The notes beneath the pieces were generated by a model. It was not told where the DNA came from and searched no databases. It was given only the letters and a program-made list of their open reading frames with translations. 7,434 nucleotides of DNA, from NCBI GenBank assembly GCA_900547285.1, contig URGF01000087.1, positions 1 to 7,434 on the forward strand, given 5' to 3'. Positions 1 through 6,519 of the stretch are shown in pieces. How positions within the stretch are numbered: position 1 is the first letter of the stretch; each line of letters begins with the position of its first letter. The translations under genes and the position numbers were made by a program. Source of the stretch: an uncultured Collinsella sp. (GTDB taxonomy: Bacteria; Actinomycetota; Coriobacteriia; Coriobacteriales; Coriobacteriaceae).

Positions 1-20
1 CGGCGTTTGGTAAAACGCCG
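1..20 (-). terminator. Stem-loop after livF, probable operon terminator
   Basis: A perfect 8-bp inverted repeat (CGGCGTTT at 1-8, AAACGCCG at 13-20) with a 4-base loop lies 7 bases past the livF stop codon. The minus-strand RNA would form a GC-rich stem with a U/A-rich top, as in intrinsic terminators. The window ends at the foot of the stem, so the U-tract that would confirm a Rho-independent terminator cannot be seen. Confidence 0.65.
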
Positions 21-27
21 TAACCAT

Positions 28-741
28 CTAGCCGCCTAAGTAGGCTTTGCGGACGTTATCGTCGTGCAGGAGCTCTTGGCCCGTGCCGGTCATGGTGATC
101 TTGCCGGTCTCGAGCACGTAGCCGCGCGTGGCGATCGAGAGCGCCATCTGCGCGTTCTGCTCGACCAGAAGCACCGTAGTGCCGGCCTTGTGCAGGTCCT
201 CGACAATCTGGAAGATCTGCTCAATCAGAATCGGCGCCAAACCCATGGAGGGTTCGTCGAGCATAAGCAGTTTGGGGTTACTCATAAGGGCGCGGCCCAT
301 AACGAGCATCTGCTGCTCGCCGCCCGAAAGGGTGCCGGCGACCTGGCGACGGCGCTCCTTCAGGCGCGGGAACTGCTCGTAGACGCGCTCAAGGCCCGGA
401 GCAACCGTGGACTTGGGCTGCGTGTAGGCACCCATCTCCAGGTTCTCCTCGACCGTCATCTGCAAAAAGGCGCGACGGCCCTCGGGCACCTGGGCCAAGC
501 CCTTGCCCACCAGCTTGTCGGCGGGCGTATGGGTAATGTCCTCGCCCATAAACTTGATGGAGCCGGTCTTGGAACGCAGCAGGCCCGAGACGGTTTTAAG
601 CGTCGTGGATTTACCGGCGCCGTTGGCACCGATCAAGGCCACGATTTCGCCCTCGTTGACGTTAAAGGAGATGTCCTTGATGGCGTGGATGGCGCCGTAC
701 CAGACGTTGATGTTGTAGACGGAAAGCATCGGCTCTGCCAT
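28..741 (-). CDS. livF: Branched-chain amino acid ABC transporter ATPase LivF
   Basis: This is one of two cytoplasmic ATPases that power branched-chain amino acid import through LivH-LivM. The 237-residue length equals the usual LivF size. Visible motifs, in order: Walker A GANGAGKST (38-46), Q-loop glutamine 84, signature LSGGEQQ (138-144), Walker B LLMLDEP (158-164). At the switch position the sequence reads VEQN (193-196), with Gln195 where most ABC ATPases have His; this substitution is typical of LivF and separates it from LivG. The ATG follows the livG stop codon directly (TAA then ATG). Its ribosome-binding site, AGGGGGAG, lies within the last codons of livG with about 6 bases of spacing, so translation is probably coupled. 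Met5 is a less likely alternative start. It is the last gene of the operon, with a stem-loop downstream. Confidence 0.96.
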   Translation of the reverse strand: MAEPMLSVYNINVWYGAIHAIKDISFNVNEGEIVALIGANGAGKSTTLKTVSGLLRSKTGSIKFMGEDITHTPADKLVGKGLAQVPEGRRAFLQMTVEENLEMGAYTQPKSTVAPGLERVYEQFPRLKERRRQVAGTLSGGEQQMLVMGRALMSNPKLLMLDEPSMGLAPILIEQIFQIVEDLHKAGTTVLLVEQNAQMALSIATRGYVLETGKITMTGTGQELLHDDNVRKAYLGG

Positions 742-1602
742 TTAGTTCTCCCCCTTATCCTGCTTGCCCAGATACGCCTCGATAACGGCGTCGTTGTTCT
801 GGATTTCCTCGGCCGTGCCCTTGGCGATGACCTTACCAAAGTTGAGCACGCAGATGCCCTCGCAGATGTTCATGACGAGCGACATATCATGCTCGATAAG
901 CATGATGGCGATGCCAAAGGTGTCGCGGATCTTGACGATGTTCTCCATGAGCTCGGCAGTCTCGGACGGATTCATGCCGGCGGCAGGCTCGTCGAGCAGC
1001 AGTAGCTTGGGGTTGGTGGCAAGCGCGCGGACGATCTCCAGACGACGCTGAGCGCCATAAGGCAGCGAGCCGGCCTGTTCATTTGCCAGGTGCTCCATGT
1101 CAAAAATGGATAGCAGCTCCATGGCGCGCTCGTGGGCGGCCTTCTCGTGCTTCCAATACGTCGGCAGGCGCAGCACGCCCTCAAAGCCGGAGTAGCGCTC
1201 CTGGTTGTGCAGGCCGACCTTAACGTTATCCTCCACCGTCATGGTGTTGAACAGGCGGATGTTCTGGAAGGTACGGGCGATGCCCATACGGTTGACCTGA
1301 TAGACCGACTTGCCCGAGGTGTCCTCGCCGTCAAGCAGGATGGTGCCGTGCGTGGGCTGGTATACCTTAGTGAGCAGGTTGAAGACCGTGGTCTTACCGG
1401 CACCGTTGGGACCGATCAGACCGGCGATCTCGGTCTTGCCGATAGTCAGGCTAAAGTCGTCGACTGCCTTAAGGCCGCCGAACTCAATACCCAGGTGGAT
1501 GCACTCGAGAGCCGGGCGCTGGCCCAGGTCGCGATCGGGAACGATGGCGCCAGAAGGATACGGGACCATCTTGCCCTTGTTGAACTCAAATTTACTGGGC
1601 AT
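742..1602 (-). CDS. livG: Branched-chain amino acid ABC transporter ATPase LivG
   Basis: This is the second nucleotide-binding subunit of the LIV transporter, expected to pair with LivF under the LivH-LivM channel. Motifs in its 286 residues: Walker A GPNGAGKTT (64-72), Q-loop Gln113, the LivG-type degenerate signature LPYGAQRR (180-187), Walker B LLLLDEP (200-206) and switch IEHD with His238. The C-terminal segment ending EAYLGKQ is typical of the BCAA_ATP_C tail. The start is well supported: AAGGAGGT at 1611-1618 stands about 8 bases before the ATG. The first 11 bases overlap the end of livM, implying coupled translation. The conserved ABC fold begins near residue 31, so there is an N-terminal extension of roughly 25 residues compared with E. 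coli LivG. It contains no motif I recognise. Confidence 0.96.
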   Translation of the reverse strand: MPSKFEFNKGKMVPYPSGAIVPDRDLGQRPALECIHLGIEFGGLKAVDDFSLTIGKTEIAGLIGPNGAGKTTVFNLLTKVYQPTHGTILLDGEDTSGKSVYQVNRMGIARTFQNIRLFNTMTVEDNVKVGLHNQERYSGFEGVLRLPTYWKHEKAAHERAMELLSIFDMEHLANEQAGSLPYGAQRRLEIVRALATNPKLLLLDEPAAGMNPSETAELMENIVKIRDTFGIAIMLIEHDMSLVMNICEGICVLNFGKVIAKGTAEEIQNNDAVIEAYLGKQDKGEN

Positions 1603-2680
1603 CGGCTGCCACCTCCTTCTTGGAAGTAAAGCGATCCTTGACGCGACCGAAGAACGCCTTGAGCTGCGGGTTGTTGGTAAAGATCATGACCAGGATCAGC
1701 ACGATGGCGTAGATGAGCATGCGGTAGTCCGAGAACTGACGGAGCAGCTCGGGAAACACCGTGAGCAACGCCGCCGCGATGACGGAGCCGCGCATATTGC
1801 CCAGACCGCCCAGGACCACGAACACCAGGATGAGGATGGACGTGTTGAAGTCAAACTTGGTGGCGGGGAGCTGCGAGAAGTTGCCGCCGAAGAGGGCTCC
1901 GGCAGCGCCGGCGAGAGCGGCGGAAACCACGAAGGCGATCATGCGGTACTCGGTGACGGAGATGCCTACGGACTCGGCTGCAATCTTGTTATCGCGCACG
2001 GCCATGATGGCACGGCCGGTACGGCTGCGCACCAGGTTGAGCACGATCACGAGTGCGACCATGACTAAGATGGCACCGGCAAGGAAGGTCGAGTACGTCG
2101 ACACGCCCGAGGCGCCCTGGGCGCCCTTGATGATGGCGGTGCCGTCCTCGAGCAGGTGCAGGTCGTCGATCGTGGAGTTGCCCGTGATGTTAAAGATCAC
2201 ATGCAGGCCGTGGGAGTCGACGCCCACGATAAGGCAGGTGACGATCTCTTTGATAATCTCGCCAAAGGCCAGCGTCACGATAGCCAGGTAATCGCCGCTC
2301 AGGCGAAGGACCGGGATGCCGATCAAGAAGCCCAGGATGGCGGCAGCGATGGCGCCGACCACGATGCTGATGACAAGACGTATCGGATCGGAGGGAACGG
2401 CGCTCTCGAGGGCGACCGCGGTAACGATGCCCGTGTAGGCGCCGACGCTCATAAAGCCCGCGTGGCCCAGCGACAAGTCGCCCGCGATGCCGACGACGAG
2501 GTTAAGGGAGATAGCCATGACGATATAGGCCGTGATGGGAACCAGCTGACCGGCGATCATGCGCGGAATCATGTGGTTAGACTGCATAAAGAACACGATG
2601 GCGAACGCCACAAGGCACATGGCGTACGTAACAAAGTCGTGACGCGTCTGCTTGTCTTTAAGAAACTTCATAACGCTCAC
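1592..2680 (-). CDS. livM: Branched-chain amino acid ABC transporter permease LivM
   Basis: This is an integral membrane permease that forms the LIV channel with LivH. The 362-residue product has about eight to ten hydrophobic segments. Family landmarks are the early stretch SLNLVVGIAGDLSLGHAGF, the LSGDYLAIVTLAFGEII block, and the cytoplasmic coupling loop TGRAIMAVRDNKIAAESVGI, which contacts an ATPase. The C-terminal GGLGNMRGSVIAAALL segment is also characteristic. It directly follows the livH stop (TAG then GTG) and overlaps livG by 11 bases. Two starts are plausible: GTG at 2680 with GAGAAGG 5 bases upstream, or ATG at 2671 (three codons in, MKFLKDK) with AGGTGA 6 bases upstream. The longer form is given here. 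The difference is only three residues and does not affect function. Confidence 0.95.
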   Translation of the reverse strand: MSVMKFLKDKQTRHDFVTYAMCLVAFAIVFFMQSNHMIPRMIAGQLVPITAYIVMAISLNLVVGIAGDLSLGHAGFMSVGAYTGIVTAVALESAVPSDPIRLVISIVVGAIAAAILGFLIGIPVLRLSGDYLAIVTLAFGEIIKEIVTCLIVGVDSHGLHVIFNITGNSTIDDLHLLEDGTAIIKGAQGASGVSTYSTFLAGAILVMVALVIVLNLVRSRTGRAIMAVRDNKIAAESVGISVTEYRMIAFVVSAALAGAAGALFGGNFSQLPATKFDFNTSILILVFVVLGGLGNMRGSVIAAALLTVFPELLRQFSDYRMLIYAIVLILVMIFTNNPQLKAFFGRVKDRFTSKKEVAADAQ

Positions 2681-2692
2681 CTACACCTTCTC
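2677..2692 (-). promoter_or_regulatory. Two candidate ribosome-binding sites for livM
   Basis: GAGAAGG (2686-2692) would serve the GTG start at 2680. AGGTGA (2677-2682), which contains part of the livH stop codon and of that GTG, would serve the ATG at 2671. Both have acceptable spacing (5 and 6 bases), so the sequence alone does not settle the livM start. Confidence 0.5.
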
Positions 2693-3562
2693 GGGGACGT
2701 ACTTGCCCAAGAGGCCGGCAGGCTTGACGAGCAGGACGATGATCAAAACACCAAAGACGATGGAGTTGGCAAGGCTCGTGGAAATATAAGCCTGTGCCAT
2801 CGCCTCGATGATACCGATGAGAATGCCACCGACAAAGGCACCGGGGATGGAGCCGATGCCACCGAAGACAGCGGCATCGAAGGCCTTGATGCCAGGCATG
2901 GCACCCGTCGTGGGCTGCAGCACCGGCGAGTAGGAGCACAGCAGCACGCCGGCGATGGCGGCAAGCGCCGAGCCGATGGCGAACGTCATCGAGATAGTGC
3001 GGTTGACATTGATGCCCATGAGCTGAGCGGCGGCCTTGTCCTCGGACACGGCACGCATGGCTTTACCCATCTTGGTCTTGCCTGTAAAGAACATCAGGCC
3101 GGCCATGATAACCAGGCAGGCGACGATGGTGACGAGCGAGACGGCGCTTACGTTGAACTTGGCCAAGAACTCCGGCACCTGGAAGGTGACGAGCGAAGTG
3201 AAGTTCTTGGGCGTGGCGCCCCACAGAAGCTGCGCGGCGTTCTGCAGGAAGTAAGACACGCCGATGGCCGTGATCAGAACGGCCAGAGGGCCTGCTTGGC
3301 GCAGCGGCTTGTATGCCAGACCCTCGATGAGAACACCGAGAACCGTGCAGACCACACAAGAGAGAATTACAGATGCCCAGCCCGGGAGGCCGAGATACGA
3401 CGTGGCGCAGAACGAGACATAGGCACCGACCATGATGACGTCGCCGTGAGCGAAGTTCAGCATCTTGGCGATACCGTAGACCATGGTGTAGCCCAACGCG
3501 ATGATGGCGTAGACGCTGCCCATGGACAGGCCGTTGACCAGGTATTGGATAAAGACTGTCAT
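2681..3562 (-). CDS. livH: Branched-chain amino acid ABC transporter permease LivH
   Basis: This is the partner permease of LivM in the cytoplasmic membrane. From the chosen ATG it has 293 residues, the normal LivH size, with about eight hydrophobic segments. Conserved blocks: NGLSMGSVYAIIALGYTMVYG (10-30; the LivH/LivM N-terminal hallmark), LNFAHGD (35-41), KPLR followed by PLAVLITAIG (85-101), the ATPase-coupling loop TKMGKAMRAVSEDKAAAQLMGI (163-184), and FGGIGSIPGAFVGG near the C-terminus. The reading frame stays open upstream to an ATG at 3655. That longer start would add 31 polar residues that do not resemble LivH, and it lies inside an RNA hairpin. AAAGGGGGA at 3571-3579 sits 8 bases before the ATG at 3562, so that start is preferred. 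It is the first gene of the tight livHMGF block. Confidence 0.95.
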   Translation of the reverse strand: MTVFIQYLVNGLSMGSVYAIIALGYTMVYGIAKMLNFAHGDVIMVGAYVSFCATSYLGLPGWASVILSCVVCTVLGVLIEGLAYKPLRQAGPLAVLITAIGVSYFLQNAAQLLWGATPKNFTSLVTFQVPEFLAKFNVSAVSLVTIVACLVIMAGLMFFTGKTKMGKAMRAVSEDKAAAQLMGINVNRTISMTFAIGSALAAIAGVLLCSYSPVLQPTTGAMPGIKAFDAAVFGGIGSIPGAFVGGILIGIIEAMAQAYISTSLANSIVFGVLIIVLLVKPAGLLGKYVPEKV

Positions 3563-3570
3563 GTTCCACA

Positions 3571-3579
3571 TCCCCCTTT
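3571..3579 (-). promoter_or_regulatory. Ribosome-binding site deciding the livH start
   Basis: AAAGGGGGA precedes the ATG at 3562 by 8 bases. It abuts another in-frame ATG at 3571 (three codons earlier), which is too close for initiation, and the upstream ATG at 3655 lacks a comparable site. This supports the 293-residue LivH. Confidence 0.75.
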
Positions 3580-3608
3580 CGAATAGGTTTCCAGTTGATG
3601 TATGAAAC

Positions 3609-3628
3609 AGGGACGTTACATCGTCCCT
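3609..3628 (-). other. Intercistronic hairpin 2, before livH
   Basis: A perfect 7-bp inverted repeat (AGGGACG/CGTCCCT) with a 6-base loop lies about 47 bases upstream of the livH ATG. On the minus strand it is followed by GTTTCATA, a weak U-tract. It may act as a leaky terminator or attenuator, or simply as an mRNA structure at the processed end of the livHMGF message. Confidence 0.5.
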
Positions 3629-3638
3629 AGATACCAAG

Positions 3639-3670
3639 CAAGCAGGGAAGGCCAAAACCTCCCCTGCTTG
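3639..3670 (-). other. Intercistronic hairpin 1, after the binding-protein gene
   Basis: Arms at 3639-3651 and 3658-3670 flank a 6-base loop. In the minus-strand RNA all 13 positions pair, one of them as G-U. In the plus-strand RNA that same position is an A-C mismatch, so the structure favours minus-strand transcripts. No U-tract follows. A stable intergenic stem in this place could protect the upstream binding-protein mRNA from 3' decay or reduce read-through into livHMGF. Confidence 0.6.
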
Positions 3671-3701
3671 GGATCAAAACCGCTCTATGTAAGGCGGCCT
3701 A

Positions 3702-4889
3702 TTAGGCCTGTACGTACTTGCCGTCGGTGATGACGTACGCCGTGGGCTCCTTCTGGACCTGACCCTTATCGTTCCAGGTGAGCTTGCCGGTCAGACCGTC
3801 AACGGTAATCTTGAGCATAGCCTTGGACAGCTTCTCGGCGACCTCGGTCGGGTCGGCGTCGACACCAAGACCGGCCTCCTTGAGGGCCTCGGCCACCGCG
3901 TGCACACCGTCGTAGGCGTCAGCGGCAAACTGGTCGGGGGTATCGCCGTACTTATCCTTGTAAGCGTTGACGAAGTCGGCGTTCTTCTCGTCGTCGGCAG
4001 AGAACGGGGTCATGAGCAGCAGACCCTCGGCAAGAGAGGTGTCGAAGCCCTCAACGCCCAGGATGCCGTCCATGCCGTCGCAGCCCATCATCTTGACGTC
4101 GTAGCCCATGTCCTTGGCGTTCTTGAGCAGGACGGAGGCCGGGGTGTAGTAGATCGGCGCAAAGATCATGGTGGCGCCGGCCTGCTTGGCCTTGGTCAGC
4201 TGGTTGGTAAAGCTCGTGGCGGAGTCGTCCTTAAAGGTCTCCTCGTCGACAATCTCGAGCTTGGACTCAGCAGCCTGAACCTTAAAGGCATCCGCGACAC
4301 CCGAAGAATAGGCGTCGCCGGAGTTATAGAACAGCACGAACTTCTCGTCCGCATACTTCTGCGCCAGGAACTTGGCAGCGTTGACGCCCTGGTTGGGGTC
4401 GGTGAAGCAAACCTGGAAGACGCAATCCTTGCCGTCGGTGACGTCCTCGGAGGACGCGGACGGGGTGATCATGAACGTCTTGGGGTCGTTACCACACTCG
4501 GCGGCAACGGCAACCGACGCGCCCGTGGTGGTCGGGCCGACGAGGGCCTGCATGCCCCAGTCGAGCAGGGTGTTGAAGGCGTTGACGGCCTTCTCGCCAT
4601 CGGCCTGGTCATCCTCGGCCTTGCTGGCAAGCGGCAGCTCCTTGGTGGAGAAGTCCTTGCAGCCAAGCTCGACGCCCTGGGTAACAGACTTGCCGTAGGA
4701 CGCGTTGGCGCCGGTCAGCGGGCCGATGGTGCCGATCTTAAACGAAGCGTCGCCCGAAGCGGAACCACTGTCGCCGCCGTTGGAGGAGCAGCCCGCTAGA
4801 ATGGACATCGCCCCCAGACCTGCTGCGCTCGCGATAACGCTCCTGCGATTCATAACAGGGTTCAATGACTTACCGGTGAGGCTCGACAT
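3702..4889 (-). CDS. BCAA ABC transporter substrate-binding lipoprotein (operon copy)
   Basis: This is an extracytoplasmic receptor of the LivJ/LivK family (periplasmic-binding protein type 1 fold), expected to deliver Leu/Ile/Val or related amino acids to LivHMGF just downstream. The 395-residue product starts with an extended signal containing NRRSVI (14-19), a hydrophobic stretch, and lipobox LAGC with Cys34 as lipidation site. A Ser/Gly-rich linker follows, and the mature domain begins near FKIG (50-53). Positions resembling the LIV-binding-protein pocket, by order and motif: Tyr65, TTT 120-122, SAS 144-146, Tyr194, Tyr247/248 and Asp271 (Glu in E. coli LivJ). AGAGGAGA stands about 6 bases before the ATG at 4889, while the ATG at Met13 has no such site. 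It shares about 70% of residues with the copy at 5162-6328 (by eye). Ligand specificity cannot be read from the sequence; the livK/livJ distinction is not meaningful here. Confidence 0.93.
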   Translation of the reverse strand: MSSLTGKSLNPVMNRRSVIASAAGLGAMSILAGCSSNGGDSGSASGDASFKIGTIGPLTGANASYGKSVTQGVELGCKDFSTKELPLASKAEDDQADGEKAVNAFNTLLDWGMQALVGPTTTGASVAVAAECGNDPKTFMITPSASSEDVTDGKDCVFQVCFTDPNQGVNAAKFLAQKYADEKFVLFYNSGDAYSSGVADAFKVQAAESKLEIVDEETFKDDSATSFTNQLTKAKQAGATMIFAPIYYTPASVLLKNAKDMGYDVKMMGCDGMDGILGVEGFDTSLAEGLLLMTPFSADDEKNADFVNAYKDKYGDTPDQFAADAYDGVHAVAEALKEAGLGVDADPTEVAEKLSKAMLKITVDGLTGKLTWNDKGQVQKEPTAYVITDGKYVQA

Positions 4890-4910
4890 GCGGCTCTCCT
4901 CTCAAATCTC

Positions 4911-4956
4911 GTCGGGTTTTGGTTGCCCGACAGGCCATCCTTCGCCGTGTTCGGCG
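4911..4956 (-). other. Two small hairpins in the leader of the operon-copy receptor gene
   Basis: GTCGGG/CCCGAC (4911-4916 and 4926-4931, 9-base loop) and CGCCG/CGGCG (4943-4947 and 4952-4956, 4-base loop) lie 22 to 67 bases upstream of the ATG at 4889, probably in its 5' untranslated RNA. Neither is followed by a U-tract. They do not match a riboswitch class that I recognise. Confidence 0.3.
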
Positions 4957-5026
4957 TTCGCAAAATAGTAGACGCTTTAGTTGGGAAAAGTGGCGATTAT
5001 TTCAACTTTTTCTTTGGCCTTGTTCA

Positions 5027-5068
5027 TTTATCCATAAAAATGCGTGTTTTAATTGATTTATGCATAAA
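5027..5068. promoter_or_regulatory. Pair of near-identical palindromic 12-mers, candidate operators
   Basis: TTTATCCATAAA (5027-5038) and TTTATGCATAAA (5057-5068) differ by one base. The second is a perfect palindrome. They start 30 bases apart, close to three helical turns, so they would lie on nearly the same DNA face. They sit in the AT-rich region upstream of the operon-copy receptor gene. This arrangement is typical of binding by a dimeric repressor or activator, but the regulator is unknown and AT-rich sequence raises the chance rate. Confidence 0.35.
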
Positions 5069-5161
5069 CACCACTTTATTGTGTGAAAGTAATGTTTCCA
5101 TTCCGTTACAAGCGCCCTTGCCCTGATTAAAACAGCCTCACCGGTCGCGTTTTGTACGCAC

Positions 5162-6328
5162 CTAGGCGGCGATGTACTTGCCGTCCTGAATCACATAGGC
5201 CGTAGCGGGCTTTTCAACCTGCCCCTTGTCGTTCCACGTCAGCTCGCCCGTCAGGCCCTCGATTTTGATCTTGCGCATGGCCTTGGCAAGGTCGCCGGCA
5301 ATGTCGGCGCCGTCGGCCGTAATGTCGATGTCTGCCTTATCGATAGCCTCGACAATCGCATGGACGCAGTCATAGGCATCGGCGGCGAACTGGTTGGGCG
5401 TCTCGTCGTAGGCGTCCTTATAGGTCTTGACGAAGTCGGCGTTCTTCTCATCGTCGGCAGAGAACGGGGTCATGAGCAGCACGCCCTCGGCAAGAGAGGT
5501 ATCGAAGCCCTCAACGGAGAGCAGACCGTCCATGCCGTCGGTGCCCATGAGGGTCATGTCGTAGCCCATGTCCTTGGCGTTCTTGAGCAGGACGGACGCC
5601 GGCGTGTAGTAGATCGGCGCAAAGATAAGCGTGGCGCCGGCCTCCTTGGCCTTGGTGAGCTGGTTGGTAAAGCTCGTGGAAGAGTCGTCCTTAAAGGTCT
5701 CGGTATCGACGATGTCGAGCTTGGATGCCTTGGCCTGCTCGGCAAAAGCGTCGGCAACGCCCGAGCTATACGTATCGCCGGAGTTGTAGAACAGGGCGAT
5801 CTTGGCGTCTGCATACTTCTCGGCCAAGAACTTCGCGGCGCTGGCACCCATGGTGGGATCGGTGAAGCAAACCTGAAAGACCGTTGTCTTATCCTTGGTC
5901 ACGTCGAGCGACGAGGCCGAAGGCGTGACCATGAGCATATCGTCGGCAATCTCGCCCGAGACGGCGACGGCAGCACCGGTGGTGACGGGGCCGACGAGCG
6001 CCTGCATGCCCCAGTCGCACAACGTATTGAAGGCGTTGATGGCCTTCTCGCCGTCGGCGACATCGTCCTCGGACTTAAGCGAGAGCTTGAGGTCCTTGGT
6101 CGAGAAATCCTTGGCGGCGAGCTTGGCGCCCTTCTCGGCCGAGACGCCATAGGTTGCCGCGGCGCCGGTCAGAGGGCCGATAACGCCAATCTTGAAGGTC
6201 TTGCCGTCATCGGCGGAGCCGCCGTCCGAGCCACCCGACGAACAACCAGCGAGTGCCGCGGTGCTGCCGAGCGCCGCGGCGCCGGCGAGAAAGTTCCTTC
6301 GACTGAGCGTGCTGTTGATGTTGAACAT
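5162..6328 (-). CDS. BCAA ABC transporter substrate-binding lipoprotein (upstream paralog)
   Basis: This is a second LivJ/LivK-type receptor of 388 residues, placed ahead of the complete operon. The signal peptide contains a textbook twin-arginine motif, SRRNFL (9-14), then an Ala-rich hydrophobic core and lipobox LAGC with Cys29. Export in folded form by Tat followed by lipid anchoring is therefore likely. The mature domain starts at FKIG after a Ser/Gly/Asp linker. Pocket-like elements match the neighbour: ATYG, GPVTTG, TPSASS, FYNSGDTYSSG, APIYYTPAS and GTDGMDG. AAGGGGG at 6334-6340 lies about 5 bases before the ATG, supporting this start. It has no permease or ATPase genes of its own here, so it probably shares LivHMGF. 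The two genes differ by a two-residue gap before TPSASS and diverge mainly at the ends, while their central DNA is very similar. Different ligand preference or expression is possible but not shown. Confidence 0.93.
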   Translation of the reverse strand: MFNINSTLSRRNFLAGAAALGSTAALAGCSSGGSDGGSADDGKTFKIGVIGPLTGAAATYGVSAEKGAKLAAKDFSTKDLKLSLKSEDDVADGEKAINAFNTLCDWGMQALVGPVTTGAAVAVSGEIADDMLMVTPSASSLDVTKDKTTVFQVCFTDPTMGASAAKFLAEKYADAKIALFYNSGDTYSSGVADAFAEQAKASKLDIVDTETFKDDSSTSFTNQLTKAKEAGATLIFAPIYYTPASVLLKNAKDMGYDMTLMGTDGMDGLLSVEGFDTSLAEGVLLMTPFSADDEKNADFVKTYKDAYDETPNQFAADAYDCVHAIVEAIDKADIDITADGADIAGDLAKAMRKIKIEGLTGELTWNDKGQVEKPATAYVIQDGKYIAA

Positions 6329-6347
6329 GGTGTCCCCCTTTTTCGCT

Positions 6348-6362
6348 GGCCGCAGTGCGGCC
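6348..6362 (-). other. GC-rich leader hairpin before the upstream receptor gene
   Basis: GGCCGC (6348-6353) and GCGGCC (6357-6362) pair perfectly around a 3-base loop. The hairpin ends 7 bases upstream of the AAGGGGG ribosome-binding site of the 5162-6328 gene, so it probably lies in its 5' untranslated RNA. It leaves the site itself free and may stabilise the message. No U-tract is present. Confidence 0.35.
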
Positions 6363-6434
6363 GTCTTGCGGTACGGGGCAAACCTTATGGCGCAAACGTT
6401 GACAGTTTGTTACGGAGTTCCGTTTGTAGCGAGC

Positions 6435-6451
6435 ATGTTTCCAATGTTTCC
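6435..6451. repeat. Tandem ATGTTTCC direct repeat, candidate regulatory site
   Basis: ATGTTTCC occurs at 6435-6442 and 6444-6451 (period 9), about 107-124 bases upstream of the minus-strand receptor gene. The same 8-mer, extended as ATGTTTCCA, occurs at 5092-5100 upstream of the other receptor gene. Its presence in both upstream regions suggests a shared regulatory element, but no known regulator is recognised. Confidence 0.35.
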
Positions 6452-6519
6452 GCAGCGTTTCGGGGGTGCCGTTTTGTGCGACTCCTGTTGCCTGGCGAGC
6501 ACGCGCCCTCGGTTCACGC

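Larger units (their letters stand above)
4890..5161. other. AT-rich intergenic region between the two binding-protein genes
   Basis: These 272 bases hold no convincing gene. The part from about 4961 to 5130 is much richer in A/T than the surrounding genes and probably carries the promoter of the downstream binding-protein/livHMGF operon. I could not pick a confident -35/-10 pair on the minus strand. The 5162-6328 gene ends at 5162. A short A-tract/T-tract inverted pair (AAAAC at about 5129-5133, GTTTT at 5149-5153) with a poorly paired centre may be a weak terminator for it. Read-through between the two receptor genes cannot be excluded. Confidence 0.6.

Noticed and set aside
2156..3586. A 476-codon open frame on the plus strand across livM and livH
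   Set aside because: It lies antisense to two clearly conserved permease genes. Its translation is rich in Asp, His, Gly and Arg with no recognisable domain, as expected for the complement of hydrophobic-protein codons in GC-rich DNA.
4977..5027. A 16-codon minus-strand frame (MNKAKEKVEIIATFPN) as a possible leader peptide of an attenuator
   Set aside because: It has only one Ile-Ile pair and one Val, a weak ribosome-binding site, and no downstream terminator/antiterminator pair with a U-tract, so classical BCAA attenuation is not supported.
4873..5144. An 11-bp inverted repeat (CCGGTGAGGCT at 4873-4883, its complement at 5134-5144)
   Set aside because: The arms are 250 bases apart and one lies inside the receptor coding region. 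Several 11-base matches of this kind are expected by chance in a window of this size.
6399..6404. A perfect TTGACA -35 hexamer on the plus strand
   Set aside because: No -10-like hexamer lies 16-19 bases downstream, where the sequence reads around GTTTGTAG. It would also give a very long hom leader, and the TAGAAT box at 6520 is better placed.
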